A program made the position numbers and the translations under genes. A DNA stretch of 64,000 nucleotides, from assembly GCF_014201355.1 (NCBI RefSeq), contig NZ_JACHEG010000002.1:1488001-1552000 (forward strand), read 5' to 3'. This document shows, one piece after another, positions 51,724 through 60,993 of this stretch (the first letter of the stretch is position 1; every line of letters starts with the position of its first letter). This DNA comes from Aliirhizobium wenxiniae. GTDB taxonomy: Bacteria; Pseudomonadota; Alphaproteobacteria; Rhizobiales; Rhizobiaceae. The notes under the pieces were generated by a model. It was not told the DNA's origin, ran no database searches, and saw nothing but the letters and a program-made list of their open reading frames with translations.

Positions 51724-53265
51724 ATGACCCAACACACCGCCTCCGCCCGCGCCTTGACCCCAGCCCTTCGGCGCCATGACGACCTGCAGCATTTTGCCCG
51801 GGAACTCGAAAATCGCGGCTTGTTGAAGCGGATTTCCCGGCCGGTCAGCCTAGTGCACGAGGTGACCGAAATCCATCGCCGCGTCCTTCAAGACGGCGGC
51901 CCGGCCCTGTGGTTCGAAAGACCGGTCGATGCGGATGGCAACGAGGTTCAGATCCCGCTTCTCGCCAATCTGTTCGGCACCCGCGAGCGAATCGAACTCG
52001 GTTTCGGACTGGAGCCAGGCAGGATCGGTGACCTGGCAAAGCTTCTGGGAGACCTTCGCGAGCCGAAGCCACCGGCATCACTGAAGGATGCCGTCGGCAA
52101 ACTGCCGATGCTGCGTTCAGCCCTGTCGCTCGGCGTGCGTCGCCAGACCAGCTGGGCGCGCAGCCAGGAGCAGCTTCTGATCGGCGACGAGATCGATCTC
52201 GGAAAACTGCCGATCCAGTGGTGCTGGCCGGGCGAACCCGCCCCGCTCGTCACCTGGCCGCTCGTCGTCACCCGTGGCTTCGACGACGAGAATGACGTCA
52301 ATCTCGGTGTCTACCGGATGCAGAAACTCGGCCGCGACCGGCTGATCATGCGCTGGCTTGCACATCGCGGCGGTGCCGGACACCATCGGCAATGGCAGAG
52401 GGCGGGACAGGACATGCCGGTCGCGATCGCCATCGGCGCCGACCCGCAGACCATTCTATCGGCCGTCATGCCGCTGCCGGAGGGCATGAGCGAGCTTGCC
52501 TTCGCCGGAGTTCTCCGCCGTCGCCGCAGCCGTGTGGTGAAGGCGAAAACCCAGCCGCTCTATGTTCCGGCCAATGCGGAAATCATCATCGAAGGCACGG
52601 TCTCGGCATCCGAGATGGCCGACGAGGGGCCCTATGGCGATCACACCGGCTATTACAATGCCGTCGATCGTTTCCCCGTCATGCAGGTGACCGCGATCAC
52701 CATGCGCAAGAAGCCCGTCTATCTCTCCACCTATACCGGCCGCCCGCCGGACGAACCGTCTGTCATGGGCGAGGCGATGAACGAACTTTTCATCCCGCTG
52801 GTCAAAAAGCAATTTCCTGAAATCGTCGATCTGTGGCTGCCGCCGGAAGCCTGTTCCTATCGCGCCATCGTCGTGTCGATCGACAAGCGATACCCCGGCC
52901 AGGCACGGCGGATCATGCTCGGGCTCTGGTCGATGCTGCCGCAGTTCAGCTATACGAAACTGATCATCGCGGTTGATCCTGACGTCAATGTGCGCAGCTG
53001 GCCAGATGTCATCTGGGCGCTTTCCACCCGCTTCGACGCCTCGCGCGACATGGTGGTGCTCGAAAATACGCCGATCGACTATCTCGATTTCGCCTCACCG
53101 AAACATGGCCTCGGCGGCAAGCTCGGCCTCGACGCGACCGACAAGATTGGTGCGGAAACGGACCGCGAATGGGGCAGGGTCCTGGCGATGACACCCGAAG
53201 TGAAGGATCGCGTTTCCGCCATGTGGAGCGAACTTGGCCTCGGTTCCATTGGAGAAAAGGCGTGA
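51724..53265 (+). CDS. ubiD: UbiD-family prenylated-FMN decarboxylase
   Basis: This enzyme decarboxylates 4-hydroxy-3-polyprenylbenzoate in ubiquinone synthesis, using the prenylated flavin made by UbiX. It has 513 residues. UbiD features include NVNLGVYRMQKLGRDRLIMRW-type prFMN-binding sequence near residue 200 (reading DVNLGVYRMQ), HRGGAGHH after it, and ANAEIIIEGTVSASEMADEGPYGDHTGYY, which contains the catalytic Glu-Arg-Glu region residues. It is coupled to ubiX by a GTGA overlap. Lying opposite ubiTUV, it completes a quinone-synthesis divergon. Confidence 0.93.
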   Translation: MTQHTASARALTPALRRHDDLQHFARELENRGLLKRISRPVSLVHEVTEIHRRVLQDGGPALWFERPVDADGNEVQIPLLANLFGTRERIELGFGLEPGRIGDLAKLLGDLREPKPPASLKDAVGKLPMLRSALSLGVRRQTSWARSQEQLLIGDEIDLGKLPIQWCWPGEPAPLVTWPLVVTRGFDDENDVNLGVYRMQKLGRDRLIMRWLAHRGGAGHHRQWQRAGQDMPVAIAIGADPQTILSAVMPLPEGMSELAFAGVLRRRRSRVVKAKTQPLYVPANAEIIIEGTVSASEMADEGPYGDHTGYYNAVDRFPVMQVTAITMRKKPVYLSTYTGRPPDEPSVMGEAMNELFIPLVKKQFPEIVDLWLPPEACSYRAIVVSIDKRYPGQARRIMLGLWSMLPQFSYTKLIIAVDPDVNVRSWPDVIWALSTRFDASRDMVVLENTPIDYLDFASPKHGLGGKLGLDATDKIGAETDREWGRVLAMTPEVKDRVSAMWSELGLGSIGEKA

Positions 53266-53834
53266 AGCGCGTCGTGCTCGGCGTCGCTGGAGCCTCGGGC
53301 GCGGCGATCGCGATGCGGATCGGCGAGCTGCTTTCCAGCCTGCCGGATGTGGAACTGCATCTCGTCGTCTCCGAAGCGGGAAAACGAACCATCGCCCATG
53401 AACTCGGCCCGGATGCGCTCGGTAATCTCGCGAAAATTGCAAGACATATTTACTCGGCTAATGATATCGGAGCCACGATCGCCAGCGGCTCGTTCAAGAC
53501 TGCAGGCATGATCGTTGCCCCCTGTTCCATGCGGTCGCTTGCGGCAATCGCCACCGGCCTTTCCGACACTCTTCTCACTCGCGCCGCCGACGTGCACCTC
53601 AAGGAACGCCGCAAGCTGATCCTGATTGCCCGCGAAACACCGCTGCATCTCGGCCATTTGCGCAACATGGTCACGGTTACCGAGATGGGGGCGACGATCA
53701 TGCCGCCGGTACCCGCCTTCTACCGGCGCCCTGAAACCATCGCCGATATCGTCGACCATATCGCCGCTCGCGCCATCGACCAACTCGATCTCGGACAGTC
53801 GCCACTTGCCGTCGAATGGGACGGCAATGCCTGA
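53262..53834 (+). CDS. ubiX: Flavin prenyltransferase UbiX
   Basis: This enzyme attaches a dimethylallyl unit to FMN to make the cofactor of UbiD. It has 190 residues. The FMN-binding opening VVLGVAGASGAAIAMRIGE, the mid-protein SGSFKTAGMIVAPCSMRSLAAIATG and RETPLHLGHLRNM are the standard UbiX motifs. The start is the GTG at 53262, which overlaps the ubiD stop and follows a GGAGAAAAGG site; the longer frame is inside ubiD. The next gene overlaps its end by eight bases. Confidence 0.94.
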   Translation: MKRVVLGVAGASGAAIAMRIGELLSSLPDVELHLVVSEAGKRTIAHELGPDALGNLAKIARHIYSANDIGATIASGSFKTAGMIVAPCSMRSLAAIATGLSDTLLTRAADVHLKERRKLILIARETPLHLGHLRNMVTVTEMGATIMPPVPAFYRRPETIADIVDHIAARAIDQLDLGQSPLAVEWDGNA

Positions 53835-54936
53835 GGGAAAAGCGCGGACACAAGCGCCTTTCGACTATTTCCGCATCGCCTTTTTCCTTGCCGCGCTCAC
53901 CGCAATCCGGGCGATCGCCTTCCCGGCGGATATCTGGCAGGGCGATTATTCCCGTCATGCCAACGAGCTGATCTTCGGCTTCATGCTGGTGCAGCTGTTC
54001 GGTTTCATGCTCAAGGCGCTGCCGCGCTGGGTCGGCCGGCCGATCCTTGCCCCACCGCTCATCCGGCTGTTCTTAGCTGTTCAGGCAATCGCCTTTCTGC
54101 TCGGCCTTCATGATCTCGCGCTCGGCGCCCAGCTAAGGTCCATTATTGGCCTTGCCGCTGTAACAGCCCTTTCCGTTACAGCGATCCGGGCGCGGGCGAT
54201 CATGGCCTTTCCGCTGCTCGCGCTGGCTGCCGCCCATGCTGGCACCGGCATTATTGCAGCCTTTGATCTCTGGCCGGGCGCCACCATGCTCGGCTTCTGC
54301 CTGATCCTTGCGATCTGTTTCGAGGTCGGCAATCGCATCTTTCCGATGGTGATCGATTCAGGGCGAACGCGCGACGGACGGCCATCGCGACCGCTACCAG
54401 CCGGATGGATTTCGCTCACCCAACGGATCAGCAGTCTCCTGACGCTGCTCCTCTGGGCCTTCGACCTGCCCTATGCGCTTGCCGCAGCAATCGCCGGGAT
54501 CAGCGGCATGGCCTGGCTTATCCTGCTCGCCCCCTGGCATGCCTTCAAATATGGCGGCGTGCGCTTCATGAGTTTCGCCATGCTGTCGAAACGCGTCGGT
54601 TTCCTGCTTCTTTCGATCCAAGCGATGCCGGGAAGCACTATGCCGCTTGCCGTGCCTCAACATGTACTGGCGATCGGCGGGCTGGCCTCGCTTGCCGTCG
54701 CCATCGCCACGTCGATGGTCAGAAAACGCAATGGCCAATCCTTCCAGCGCTCGTTCCTCGGCACGGCAACCTATCTCTGCCTTGCCGGCGCACTTGCGCT
54801 TCGTGTCGGCTACGCGATCTATCCCGAACATGGGCAAGGCTTGCTGCACGCCGCACAGGCCTTCTGGCTTGCGGGCTTCGGTGGTTATGCCGTGCTTGTT
54901 TTGCGCCGGCGTAACACGCCGAACTGCTCGCATTGA
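53827..54936 (+). CDS. NnrS-like multispanning membrane protein
   Basis: This is an integral membrane protein of 369 residues with about eleven to twelve hydrophobic segments. The segment RHANELIFGFMLVQLFGFMLKALPRWVGRP near residue 39 corresponds to the NnrS signature (WHxxEMLFGFxxAxxxGFLLTAxPxW), with the first Trp replaced. NnrS proteins are linked to nitric-oxide stress and denitrification and bind haem in studied cases; the residues needed are not certain here. It overlaps ubiX by eight bases and so shares its transcript. This ties the quinone genes to low-oxygen or nitrosative conditions. Confidence 0.78.
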   Translation: MPEGKARTQAPFDYFRIAFFLAALTAIRAIAFPADIWQGDYSRHANELIFGFMLVQLFGFMLKALPRWVGRPILAPPLIRLFLAVQAIAFLLGLHDLALGAQLRSIIGLAAVTALSVTAIRARAIMAFPLLALAAAHAGTGIIAAFDLWPGATMLGFCLILAICFEVGNRIFPMVIDSGRTRDGRPSRPLPAGWISLTQRISSLLTLLLWAFDLPYALAAAIAGISGMAWLILLAPWHAFKYGGVRFMSFAMLSKRVGFLLLSIQAMPGSTMPLAVPQHVLAIGGLASLAVAIATSMVRKRNGQSFQRSFLGTATYLCLAGALALRVGYAIYPEHGQGLLHAAQAFWLAGFGGYAVLVLRRRNTPNCSH

Positions 54937-55010
54937 TTTCAGGCTCGCTTATTGAGACGATAGGCGGATGGCGCTTGACCTGTGAAGGCACCTAAGAGGA
55001 GTTGAACACG

Positions 55011-55451
55011 ATGCCGCTCCCGTTCTTCTTGCAAATGGCAAAACTGCCTGATCCCTTCGACTGGCTGAGGCCCCGCCGGCTCAAGCGGTGGAAGGATCGG
55101 CAAAGGGCGCGGGATGCCATCCTGCACAATTCCCGCAAGCCGAAGCTGACGCCGGAGGAAGCACGCCGCGATCATTGGGAGATGCTGCGTTTTCTGGGCC
55201 TCAATGCGCTTCTCGGCATTGTCATCGGTGTCAGTATCGGTATTGCCCTGATCGCGCTCGATATCGGCGGCTTGCGCGGGTTGATCATGCGGGCCGCGAA
55301 CCCGATCCTGCCGCTTGTTCTGGTGCTAGTGCCCTTCGCCTCACTATTCGGCGGAGCCGCTGCGGCATCTGCCATTCTCACGCTTCCCTATGAAAGCAGG
55401 TATCGCGAGGAGGAAGAGGACAAGCCCGAGGATGATCCTTCACCCCGGTGA
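55011..55451 (+). CDS. Small membrane protein of unknown function
   Basis: I do not recognise the family. The protein has 146 residues: a basic cytoplasmic N-terminal part (RPRRLKRWKDRQRARDA), two hydrophobic segments (about residues 66-90 and 98-122), and a strongly acidic tail (EEEEDKPEDD). The ATG at 55011 is preferred because GAGGAG lies nine bases upstream; a TTG at 55002 abuts that motif. It follows the nnrS-like gene after a 74-base gap on the same strand. Confidence 0.7.
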   Translation: MPLPFFLQMAKLPDPFDWLRPRRLKRWKDRQRARDAILHNSRKPKLTPEEARRDHWEMLRFLGLNALLGIVIGVSIGIALIALDIGGLRGLIMRAANPILPLVLVLVPFASLFGGAAAASAILTLPYESRYREEEEDKPEDDPSPR

Positions 55452-55538
55452 AGCTCCGATCAGCCGATGGTCGGCACTAAGGGTGGGTTCCTTCGCGCAA
55501 ATCAGCTATCGGTCGCTGACCACTGATGTCAGGCACGC

Positions 55539-56240
55539 ATGGAAACCTCGCTCTATCTCCCCGTCAAACAGTTTCTCGAAGCCTCCGGCTATTCGGTCAA
55601 GGGAGAAATCAACGGCTGCGATATTGTCGGCTTAAGCGACGGCGACCCGACCGTCATGGTCGTCTGCGAGCTTAAACTCAGCTTCAATCTCGAGCTGATC
55701 CTGCAGGCCGTCGACCGTGCAACGGCTGCCGACGAAGTCTGGATCGCCGCCCGCGTTTCGGCAAAAGGCCGGGGCCGGGAGGCCGACAGACGGTATCGCG
55801 ATCTCTGCCGCCGGCTCGGCATCGGCATGCTGGGGGTTTCCGATGCGGGAGAGGTCAGTATCCTCGTCAGCTCGGTCTCGCCGATGCCGCGCAGCAATCC
55901 GAAACGGCGTACCAAGCTCATCAAGGAACACCGTAAACGCCAGGGCGACCCGGCACTTGGCGGTTCGACCAAGGTCCCGATCATGACCGCCTATCGCCAG
56001 CAGGCACTCGCCTGCGCCGCAGCACTTGTGGACGGCCCGCTCCGGCCACGCGATCTGAAGGCAATCACGCCCAAGGCGGGCGCGATGCTGCGCGACAATT
56101 ATTACGGCTGGTTTGAGAAGATCGACAAAGGCGTCTATGGCCTGAGCGGGGATGGTGCGAAGGCAGTGGAGACCTTGAAGCCTGCAAAAGTTGAAGCAGA
56201 ATCCTTTCCGGAGTCGGCGCTTCCGGAGAAAAAACTCTAA
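55539..56240 (+). CDS. DUF2161 family protein (PD-(D/E)XK-like fold)
   Basis: This is a soluble protein of 233 residues. It opens METSLYLPVKQFLEASGYSVKGEINGCDIVGL, and a nuclease-fold pattern can be read as GEINGCDIVG...VMVVCELKLSF: an Asp followed by Glu-x-Lys on the next strand, as in PD-(D/E)XK enzymes. The C-terminal half is a basic linker (KRRTKLIKEHRKRQG) plus a winged-helix-like domain (MTAYRQQALACAAAL...LKAITPKAGAMLRDNYYGWFEKIDKGVYGL). This layout matches DUF2161, annotated as putative phosphodiesterase. Activity and target are unknown. Confidence 0.78.
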   Translation: METSLYLPVKQFLEASGYSVKGEINGCDIVGLSDGDPTVMVVCELKLSFNLELILQAVDRATAADEVWIAARVSAKGRGREADRRYRDLCRRLGIGMLGVSDAGEVSILVSSVSPMPRSNPKRRTKLIKEHRKRQGDPALGGSTKVPIMTAYRQQALACAAALVDGPLRPRDLKAITPKAGAMLRDNYYGWFEKIDKGVYGLSGDGAKAVETLKPAKVEAESFPESALPEKKL

Positions 56241-56619
56241 ATCATTTCATCGATCGTCCCCGCCATCTCGCCCCATGCCTACAATCCCTCCGTTCCGTCA
56301 CGGATACACCGGCAGTCGTGTCGGCGAGGCGGGATCGGTTCTGGTGATGGAGGGAGGACGTAAATCTCCACCACCGGGGTCCGCGGAAAATGGTCTCCCT
56401 CCGGCGACACGGGGGAAGCGGTGAGGTTTCGGACCGACCTTTCCGCTTCTGATGCCCGAACGGCGCGTCGGACGTGCCTGTGCGGCACACATGGTGGCCT
56501 CAAGGATGGTTTCGCCGGGCTTTGAAAAGTCCGTCCGTGAAAGCGGAAAACCCGGCGGTAACGGATCATCCGGCAAGGCAACGGCAGAGGGACCGGAGTC
56601 GCGGATAAAAACTGCCGAA

Positions 56620-56678
56620 CGGGGCGCTGAGAGGTGTCACCTATAAACTTAAACTAAGAGGCAGCTTTCAGCGCCCCG
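56620..56678 (+). promoter_or_regulatory. Long-stem hairpin upstream of methylmalonyl-CoA mutase
   Basis: CGGGGCGCTGA (56620-56630) pairs perfectly with TCAGCGCCCCG (56668-56678). The enclosed 37 bases include a small stem GGTG-T-CACC and an AT-rich stretch. It lies 75 bases before the GTG start and has no trailing U run. It may be a leader structure or the end of a small RNA. Confidence 0.5.
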
Positions 56679-56703
56679 TCCAAGTTCTATATTGATCACC
56701 ACG

Positions 56704-56718
56704 GCGTTTTTAAAACGC
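56704..56718. promoter_or_regulatory. Inverted repeat GCGTTTT-T-AAAACGC
   Basis: This is a perfect 7-base dyad around a single T, 35 bases before the mutase start and just upstream of its ribosome site. It could be an operator for a propionate or LacI-type regulator. The LacI gene convergent to the mutase is one candidate. Confidence 0.4.
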
Positions 56719-56752
56719 GCGTGAACGAAACCGCATGTTCAGGAGGAAACCG

Positions 56753-58918
56753 GTGTCGGACAACAGCTCGAAGCCGCATCAGCAGGCCAATAAGAACGAT
56801 TGGGAAACGCTTGCCGAAAAGGAACTGAAGGCATCGCCCGAAACGCTGACCTGGCATACGGCGGAAGGGATCGACATCAAGCCGCTTTACACGGCGGAGG
56901 ATCTGCAGGGCATCGATCACCTTGATACGATGCCGGGTATCAAACCCTTCGTGCGCGGACCCCGCGCCACCATGTATGCCGGAAGGCCCTGGACCATCCG
57001 CCAATATGCCGGCTTTTCCACCGCCGAAGCCTCAAACGCATTCTATCGCCGCAATCTTGCCGCCGGTCAGAAGGGGCTTTCCGTCGCCTTCGACCTTGCC
57101 ACCCATCGCGGTTACGATTCGGATCATCCACGCGTCGAGGGCGATGTCGGCAAGGCGGGCGTGGCGATCGACAGTGTCGAGGACATGAAGATCCTGTTCG
57201 ACGGCATTCCGCTGAAGGACATGTCCGTATCGATGACGATGAACGGAGCGGTCATCCCGATCCTGGCCTCCTTCATCGTTGCCGGCGAAGAACAGGGCTG
57301 TTCGAAAGCCGAGCTTTCCGGGACCATCCAGAACGACATCCTCAAGGAGTTCATGGTCCGCAACACCTATATCTACCCGCCCGAACCCTCGATGCGGATC
57401 GTTGCCGACATCATCGAATATACGGCGAAGGAAATGCCACGCTTCAACTCGATCTCGATCTCCGGCTACCACATGCAGGAAGCGGGTGCGACGCTTGTGC
57501 AGGAACTGGCCTTCACGCTGGCAGACGGGCGCGAATATGTGCGCGCGGCACTCGCCAAGGGCCTCAATGTCGATGATTTCGCCGGACGCCTGTCCTTCTT
57601 CTTCGCCATCGGCATGAATTTTTTCATGGAGGCGGCAAAGCTGCGCGCCGCCCGTCTTTTGTGGTCGCGGATCATGGAAGAATTCGAACCTCAAAAGGCG
57701 TCCTCGCTGATGTTGCGCACCCATTGCCAGACATCCGGTGTCTCGCTGCAAGAACAGGATCCCTATAACAACGTCATCCGCACGGCCTATGAGGCGCTCT
57801 CTGCCGTTCTCGGTGGCACGCAGTCGCTGCATACCAATGCGCTGGACGAGGCGATGGCGCTGCCGACCGATTTTTCCGCCCGCATTGCCCGCAATACCCA
57901 GCTGATCCTGCAGCACGAGACCGGCGTGACCAAGGTCGTCGATCCGCTGGCCGGCTCTTATTATGTCGAAAGCCTGACCAATGAACTGGCGGAAAAGGCC
58001 TGGGCTTTGATCGAGGACGTCGAGGCTTTGGGGGGCATGACCAAGGCGGTTGCCGATGGCCTGCCCAAGCGCCTGATCGAGGAGGCTGCAACGCTGCGCC
58101 AGGCCAAGGTCGACCGGGGACAAGAGATCATCGTCGGCGTCAACAAGTTCCGGCTCGAAAACGAGGACGATATCGACATTCTGGCGATCGACAATTCGGC
58201 CGTGCGCAAGTCGCAGATCGACCGATTGGAAAAGATTCGCCGCCAGCGCGATCCGAAACGGGTCGAGGAGACGCTGGCCGCGCTTTCCGAAGTGGCGAGA
58301 TCCGGCACCGGCAATCTGCTGGAAGCCGCAGTCGAGGCGGCGCGCGCGCGCGCGACGGTCGGCGAAATATCCGATGCGATGCGCCAATCCTTCGGCGATC
58401 ATGCCGCTGTGCCGGAAGTGGTGGGCGATATCTACGGTCCGGCCTATAGCGACGACCCGGAATACAAGACAATCGTAAGCCGGCTATCTGATTACGGAAA
58501 ATCGACGGGCAAGCCGAAGATCCTCGTCGCAAAACTCGGCCAGGACGGCCATGACCGCGGCGCCAAGGTGATCGCTTCGGCCTTCGGCGATATCGGTTTC
58601 GAGGTTCTCGCCGGCCCGCTGTTCCAGACGCCGGAAGAAGCGGCCGATCTGGCAGTTAAGGAAAAGGTTCAGGTCGTTGGCATGTCATCGCTTGCCGCCG
58701 GCCACCGGACGCTTGCACCGCAACTGGTCGAAGCCTTGAAGGCGAAAGGCGCGGACAAGGTCATCGTCGTCGTCGGCGGCGTCATCCCGCGGCAGGACTA
58801 TGAGTACCTGCTGGAAAACGGCGTCGCAGCCGTCTTCGGGCCGGGCACCAATGTTCTCGATGCCGCAAACTCCATCATCGACCTGCTCGAAGGCAAAAGG
58901 AGAAATGCAGTCGCCTGA
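56753..58918 (+). CDS. scpA: Methylmalonyl-CoA mutase (adenosylcobalamin-dependent)
   Basis: This enzyme interconverts methylmalonyl-CoA and succinyl-CoA in propionate and branched-chain catabolism. The start is the GTG at 56753, placed six bases after a perfect AGGAGG; an in-frame ATG at 56735 lies upstream of that site. The 721-residue protein has the catalytic barrel ([47 protein letters not shown]) and the C-terminal B12 domain with [13 protein letters not shown] (Asp-x-His-x-x-Gly) and VVVGGVIP. A single-chain form of this length is usual in rhizobia. It is convergent to a LacI gene four bases away. Confidence 0.95.
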   Translation: MSDNSSKPHQQANKNDWETLAEKELKASPETLTWHTAEGIDIKPLYTAEDLQGIDHLDTMPGIKPFVRGPRATMYAGRPWTIRQYAGFSTAEASNAFYRRNLAAGQKGLSVAFDLATHRGYDSDHPRVEGDVGKAGVAIDSVEDMKILFDGIPLKDMSVSMTMNGAVIPILASFIVAGEEQGCSKAELSGTIQNDILKEFMVRNTYIYPPEPSMRIVADIIEYTAKEMPRFNSISISGYHMQEAGATLVQELAFTLADGREYVRAALAKGLNVDDFAGRLSFFFAIGMNFFMEAAKLRAARLLWSRIMEEFEPQKASSLMLRTHCQTSGVSLQEQDPYNNVIRTAYEALSAVLGGTQSLHTNALDEAMALPTDFSARIARNTQLILQHETGVTKVVDPLAGSYYVESLTNELAEKAWALIEDVEALGGMTKAVADGLPKRLIEEAATLRQAKVDRGQEIIVGVNKFRLENEDDIDILAIDNSAVRKSQIDRLEKIRRQRDPKRVEETLAALSEVARSGTGNLLEAAVEAARARATVGEISDAMRQSFGDHAAVPEVVGDIYGPAYSDDPEYKTIVSRLSDYGKSTGKPKILVAKLGQDGHDRGAKVIASAFGDIGFEVLAGPLFQTPEEAADLAVKEKVQVVGMSSLAAGHRTLAPQLVEALKAKGADKVIVVVGGVIPRQDYEYLLENGVAAVFGPGTNVLDAANSIIDLLEGKRRNAVA

Positions 58919-58922
58919 CGGA

Positions 58923-59936
58923 TCAGGAGCCAGCGAAGCTCTTGCGGAAAACCAGCTGCGGAATGACCCGCTCACAGGCGCGCGGTTCGTCCGGGTTCTG
59001 CTGGCGTCTGTCGAGCAGCATCACGGCGCGCGCCGCGATCGCCGCCGGGTCCTGGCGGAAGGTGGTGAGGCTGTAGCTCAGCCACGCCGCTTCCGGCACG
59101 TCGTCAAAGCCGATCAGCGCGACGTCTTCCGGTATCGTGAGGCCGAATTCCTGTCGGATCACATCCATCGCGCCGAAGGCCAGAAGGTCGTTGGCACAGA
59201 AGATCGCGTCGGGCCGCTGACCTTCGGCAAACAAGGTGCGAGCCGCGATGATACCGCTGTCATAATCGGAATCACGGCCATGGGCGATCCGTACATCAAA
59301 TCCGGCGGCGTGAGCCGCGGCAACAAATGCGTTTTCGCGCTCGGCGATGCTCGGTGTGGCCGAATGTGAGCCGATGACCGCCAACCGGCGGTGGCCGGCA
59401 GCGACGAAAACCTCTGCCGCCTCACGGGAAGCCTCTGCATTGCCGGCGAGAACGCGGTCGGCATCCGGCTCGGCGCGGCCGATGACGACAAGCGGCTGGC
59501 CGTTGCGCTGTGCGAGTTCGAAAAAACTTGCCGGCGGCGAGCCGGACAGGATGACGGTTGCCTCGGCACGGTGGCCGATCAACATTTTCTGGGCGGCCAG
59601 AAGCTCTTCTTCAGTCTCGCCGGTATTGATGAGGACGGGAATGGAGCCGCGGCGAATGAGCGCCTTGGTCAGCGCTGCGGTCAAATGGGCGCGAAAGCCG
59701 ATTTCCGGCTTGGTCGCCACCACGCCGACCAATCGGCTCTGGTTGGCAAGCACGCCGCGGGCAAGATCGTTGACGTGGTAACCGAGTTCCTCGGCCGCTT
59801 TCAAAACCTTTTCGCGGGTCGCGGGGGCAACGCTTGCGCCTTCCGTGAAGGTTCGCGATACGGCTGAACGCGAAACACCCGCGAGCTGCGCCACCTGTTC
59901 AGCGCTGACAAAGCGCATTTTCCTGTCGTCTCTCAT
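58923..59936 (-). CDS. LacI-family transcriptional regulator
   Basis: This repressor has 337 residues. The DNA-binding domain reads VSAEQVAQLAGVSRSAVSRTFTEG, followed by the hinge helix LGYHVNDLARGVLANQSRLVG. The effector domain contains FCANDLLAFGAMDVIRQEFGL and EDVALIGFDDVPEAAW, typical periplasmic-binding-protein-like elements. The ATG at 59936 is used; an ATG six codons later is possible. It lies downstream of the GntR gene on the same strand, beside a polyamine-type ABC operon, so that transporter is the most likely target. Confidence 0.88.
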   Translation of the reverse strand: MRDDRKMRFVSAEQVAQLAGVSRSAVSRTFTEGASVAPATREKVLKAAEELGYHVNDLARGVLANQSRLVGVVATKPEIGFRAHLTAALTKALIRRGSIPVLINTGETEEELLAAQKMLIGHRAEATVILSGSPPASFFELAQRNGQPLVVIGRAEPDADRVLAGNAEASREAAEVFVAAGHRRLAVIGSHSATPSIAERENAFVAAAHAAGFDVRIAHGRDSDYDSGIIAARTLFAEGQRPDAIFCANDLLAFGAMDVIRQEFGLTIPEDVALIGFDDVPEAAWLSYSLTTFRQDPAAIAARAVMLLDRRQQNPDEPRACERVIPQLVFRKSFAGS

Positions 59937-60038
59937 GCTACATTTCACGCCTGTTTGCTGCACAGCCGTGCAGACCGCGTGAGATGTCTTAAAGACCGAC
60001 ATTTACAGTGACATGACAGTCGGCCACGAAAAAAAGGA

Positions 60039-60755
60039 CTATGTGATCGCGAGCGCATCCTTCAGCGCCACGCCTTGCTTCGGCTGCAGGTCGAGATCGG
60101 CTTCGATGTGGTCGATATGATGCAGCATCAGGTCGGCGGCGCGTTTGGCGTCGCCGCGTTCGATCAGGTCGAGAATGGCAAAATGTTCGCTATGGCCGCA
60201 GCTCGACACGCCGGAGCGGCCGTAAAGCGCAATGACCAGCGATGAGCGCGCCACGAGTTCATCCATGAAACGCTGCAGGATCGCGTTGCCGGCAACGGAG
60301 GCCAGCATGAGATGGAAATCGCCGGATGCCTTGATTTCCGCCCGTCTTGCTGCCGGGCCGCGCTCGTTCATGTAACGCTCTTCCTCGATCAGCTGCTCGC
60401 GAAAACGGGCGATGTCTTCCGCCGTGATCCGCTCGGCGGCACCGGTAACGATGCCCGGCTCGATCAGGCGGCGGGAGGCGAAGATCTGTCGCGCCTCATC
60501 CGGCGTCGGGTTCGAAACGAAGGCACCACGGTTACGCTCGGTCTTCACCAGCCCTTCGAAAGTCAACATCTGCAGCGCAGCACGGGCAACGGTGCGGCTG
60601 ACATCGAAAAGCGCGCCGACTTCCGCCTCGGACAGTTTCGTCCCCGGTGCAAGCCGCCGGTCTATAATGGCGTTGCGCAGGGACTCGCGGATCGCCATCG
60701 AGCGGTCTTCGGTCAAAAGGTCGGGAGAAGCAGAGGTCTTTTCGAGCAAGGTCAT
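60039..60755 (-). CDS. GntR-family regulator with FCD domain
   Basis: This regulator has 238 residues. The N-terminal winged helix is IRESLRNAIIDRRLAPGTKLSEAEVGALFDVSRTVARAAL, and the effector domain is the all-helical FCD type. Metal-ligand-like residues appear in SGDFHLMLASVAGN, CGHSEHF and MLHHIDHIEADL. A longer frame exists, but the ATG at 60755 (MTLLEKTS) fits the family. It is divergent from the ABC transporter operon and probably represses it. A short dyad resembling FadR-group operators lies between them. Confidence 0.88.
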   Translation of the reverse strand: MTLLEKTSASPDLLTEDRSMAIRESLRNAIIDRRLAPGTKLSEAEVGALFDVSRTVARAALQMLTFEGLVKTERNRGAFVSNPTPDEARQIFASRRLIEPGIVTGAAERITAEDIARFREQLIEEERYMNERGPAARRAEIKASGDFHLMLASVAGNAILQRFMDELVARSSLVIALYGRSGVSSCGHSEHFAILDLIERGDAKRAADLMLHHIDHIEADLDLQPKQGVALKDALAIT

Positions 60756-60835
60756 GGGTTTTCGTCCGGCATGCCTTGTTCTAACGCGCCGCGGGGGTCT
60801 CTGCCTAGTGGGATGTTTAGCAATCCCGCACTCAG

Positions 60836-60872
60836 ATTGCATACAATTTAAACAGTCGATCGAAAACGATCG
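60836..60872. promoter_or_regulatory. Candidate GntR operator and adjacent dyad
   Basis: ATTGCATACAAT (60836-60847) is a near-symmetric site of the TNGTNNNACNA-like type used by FadR/VanR-group regulators. Nine bases further lies a second dyad, CGATCG-AAAA-CGATCG (60857-60872). Both are in the 238-base interval between the divergent GntR gene and the ABC operon. Confidence 0.45.
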
Positions 60873-60993
60873 CTGCAATTTTGCGCAACCGCAAATCCCG
60901 AACCGTGCCTCAATCCGGAATGTCGTTGATCTTCAACGGCGAATTGAACTGGCACGCCTCCTGCATCAACAAAACAGTCGCAGGAGAATGCCT

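Larger units (their letters stand above)
56241..56752. other. 512-base intergenic region with several inverted repeats
   Basis: No convincing gene is present: overlapping frames on both strands lack family features. Structure is abundant: CGCCGGG/CCCGGCG (56513-56519 with 56551-56557), an 11-base stem enclosing 37 bases (56620-56678), and a perfect dyad (56704-56718). The position upstream of methylmalonyl-CoA mutase suggests leader RNA, a small RNA or repeat remnants. No cobalamin-riboswitch B12 box was found. Confidence 0.6.

Noticed and set aside
56241..56752. Cobalamin riboswitch upstream of the B12-dependent mutase
   Set aside because: I looked for the B12 box and the GCCACTG core on both strands and found neither in convincing form.
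57032..58402. 456-codon open frame antisense to methylmalonyl-CoA mutase
   Set aside because: It lies entirely within the mutase gene on the opposite strand, with arginine/aspartate-rich shadow composition and no recognisable domain.
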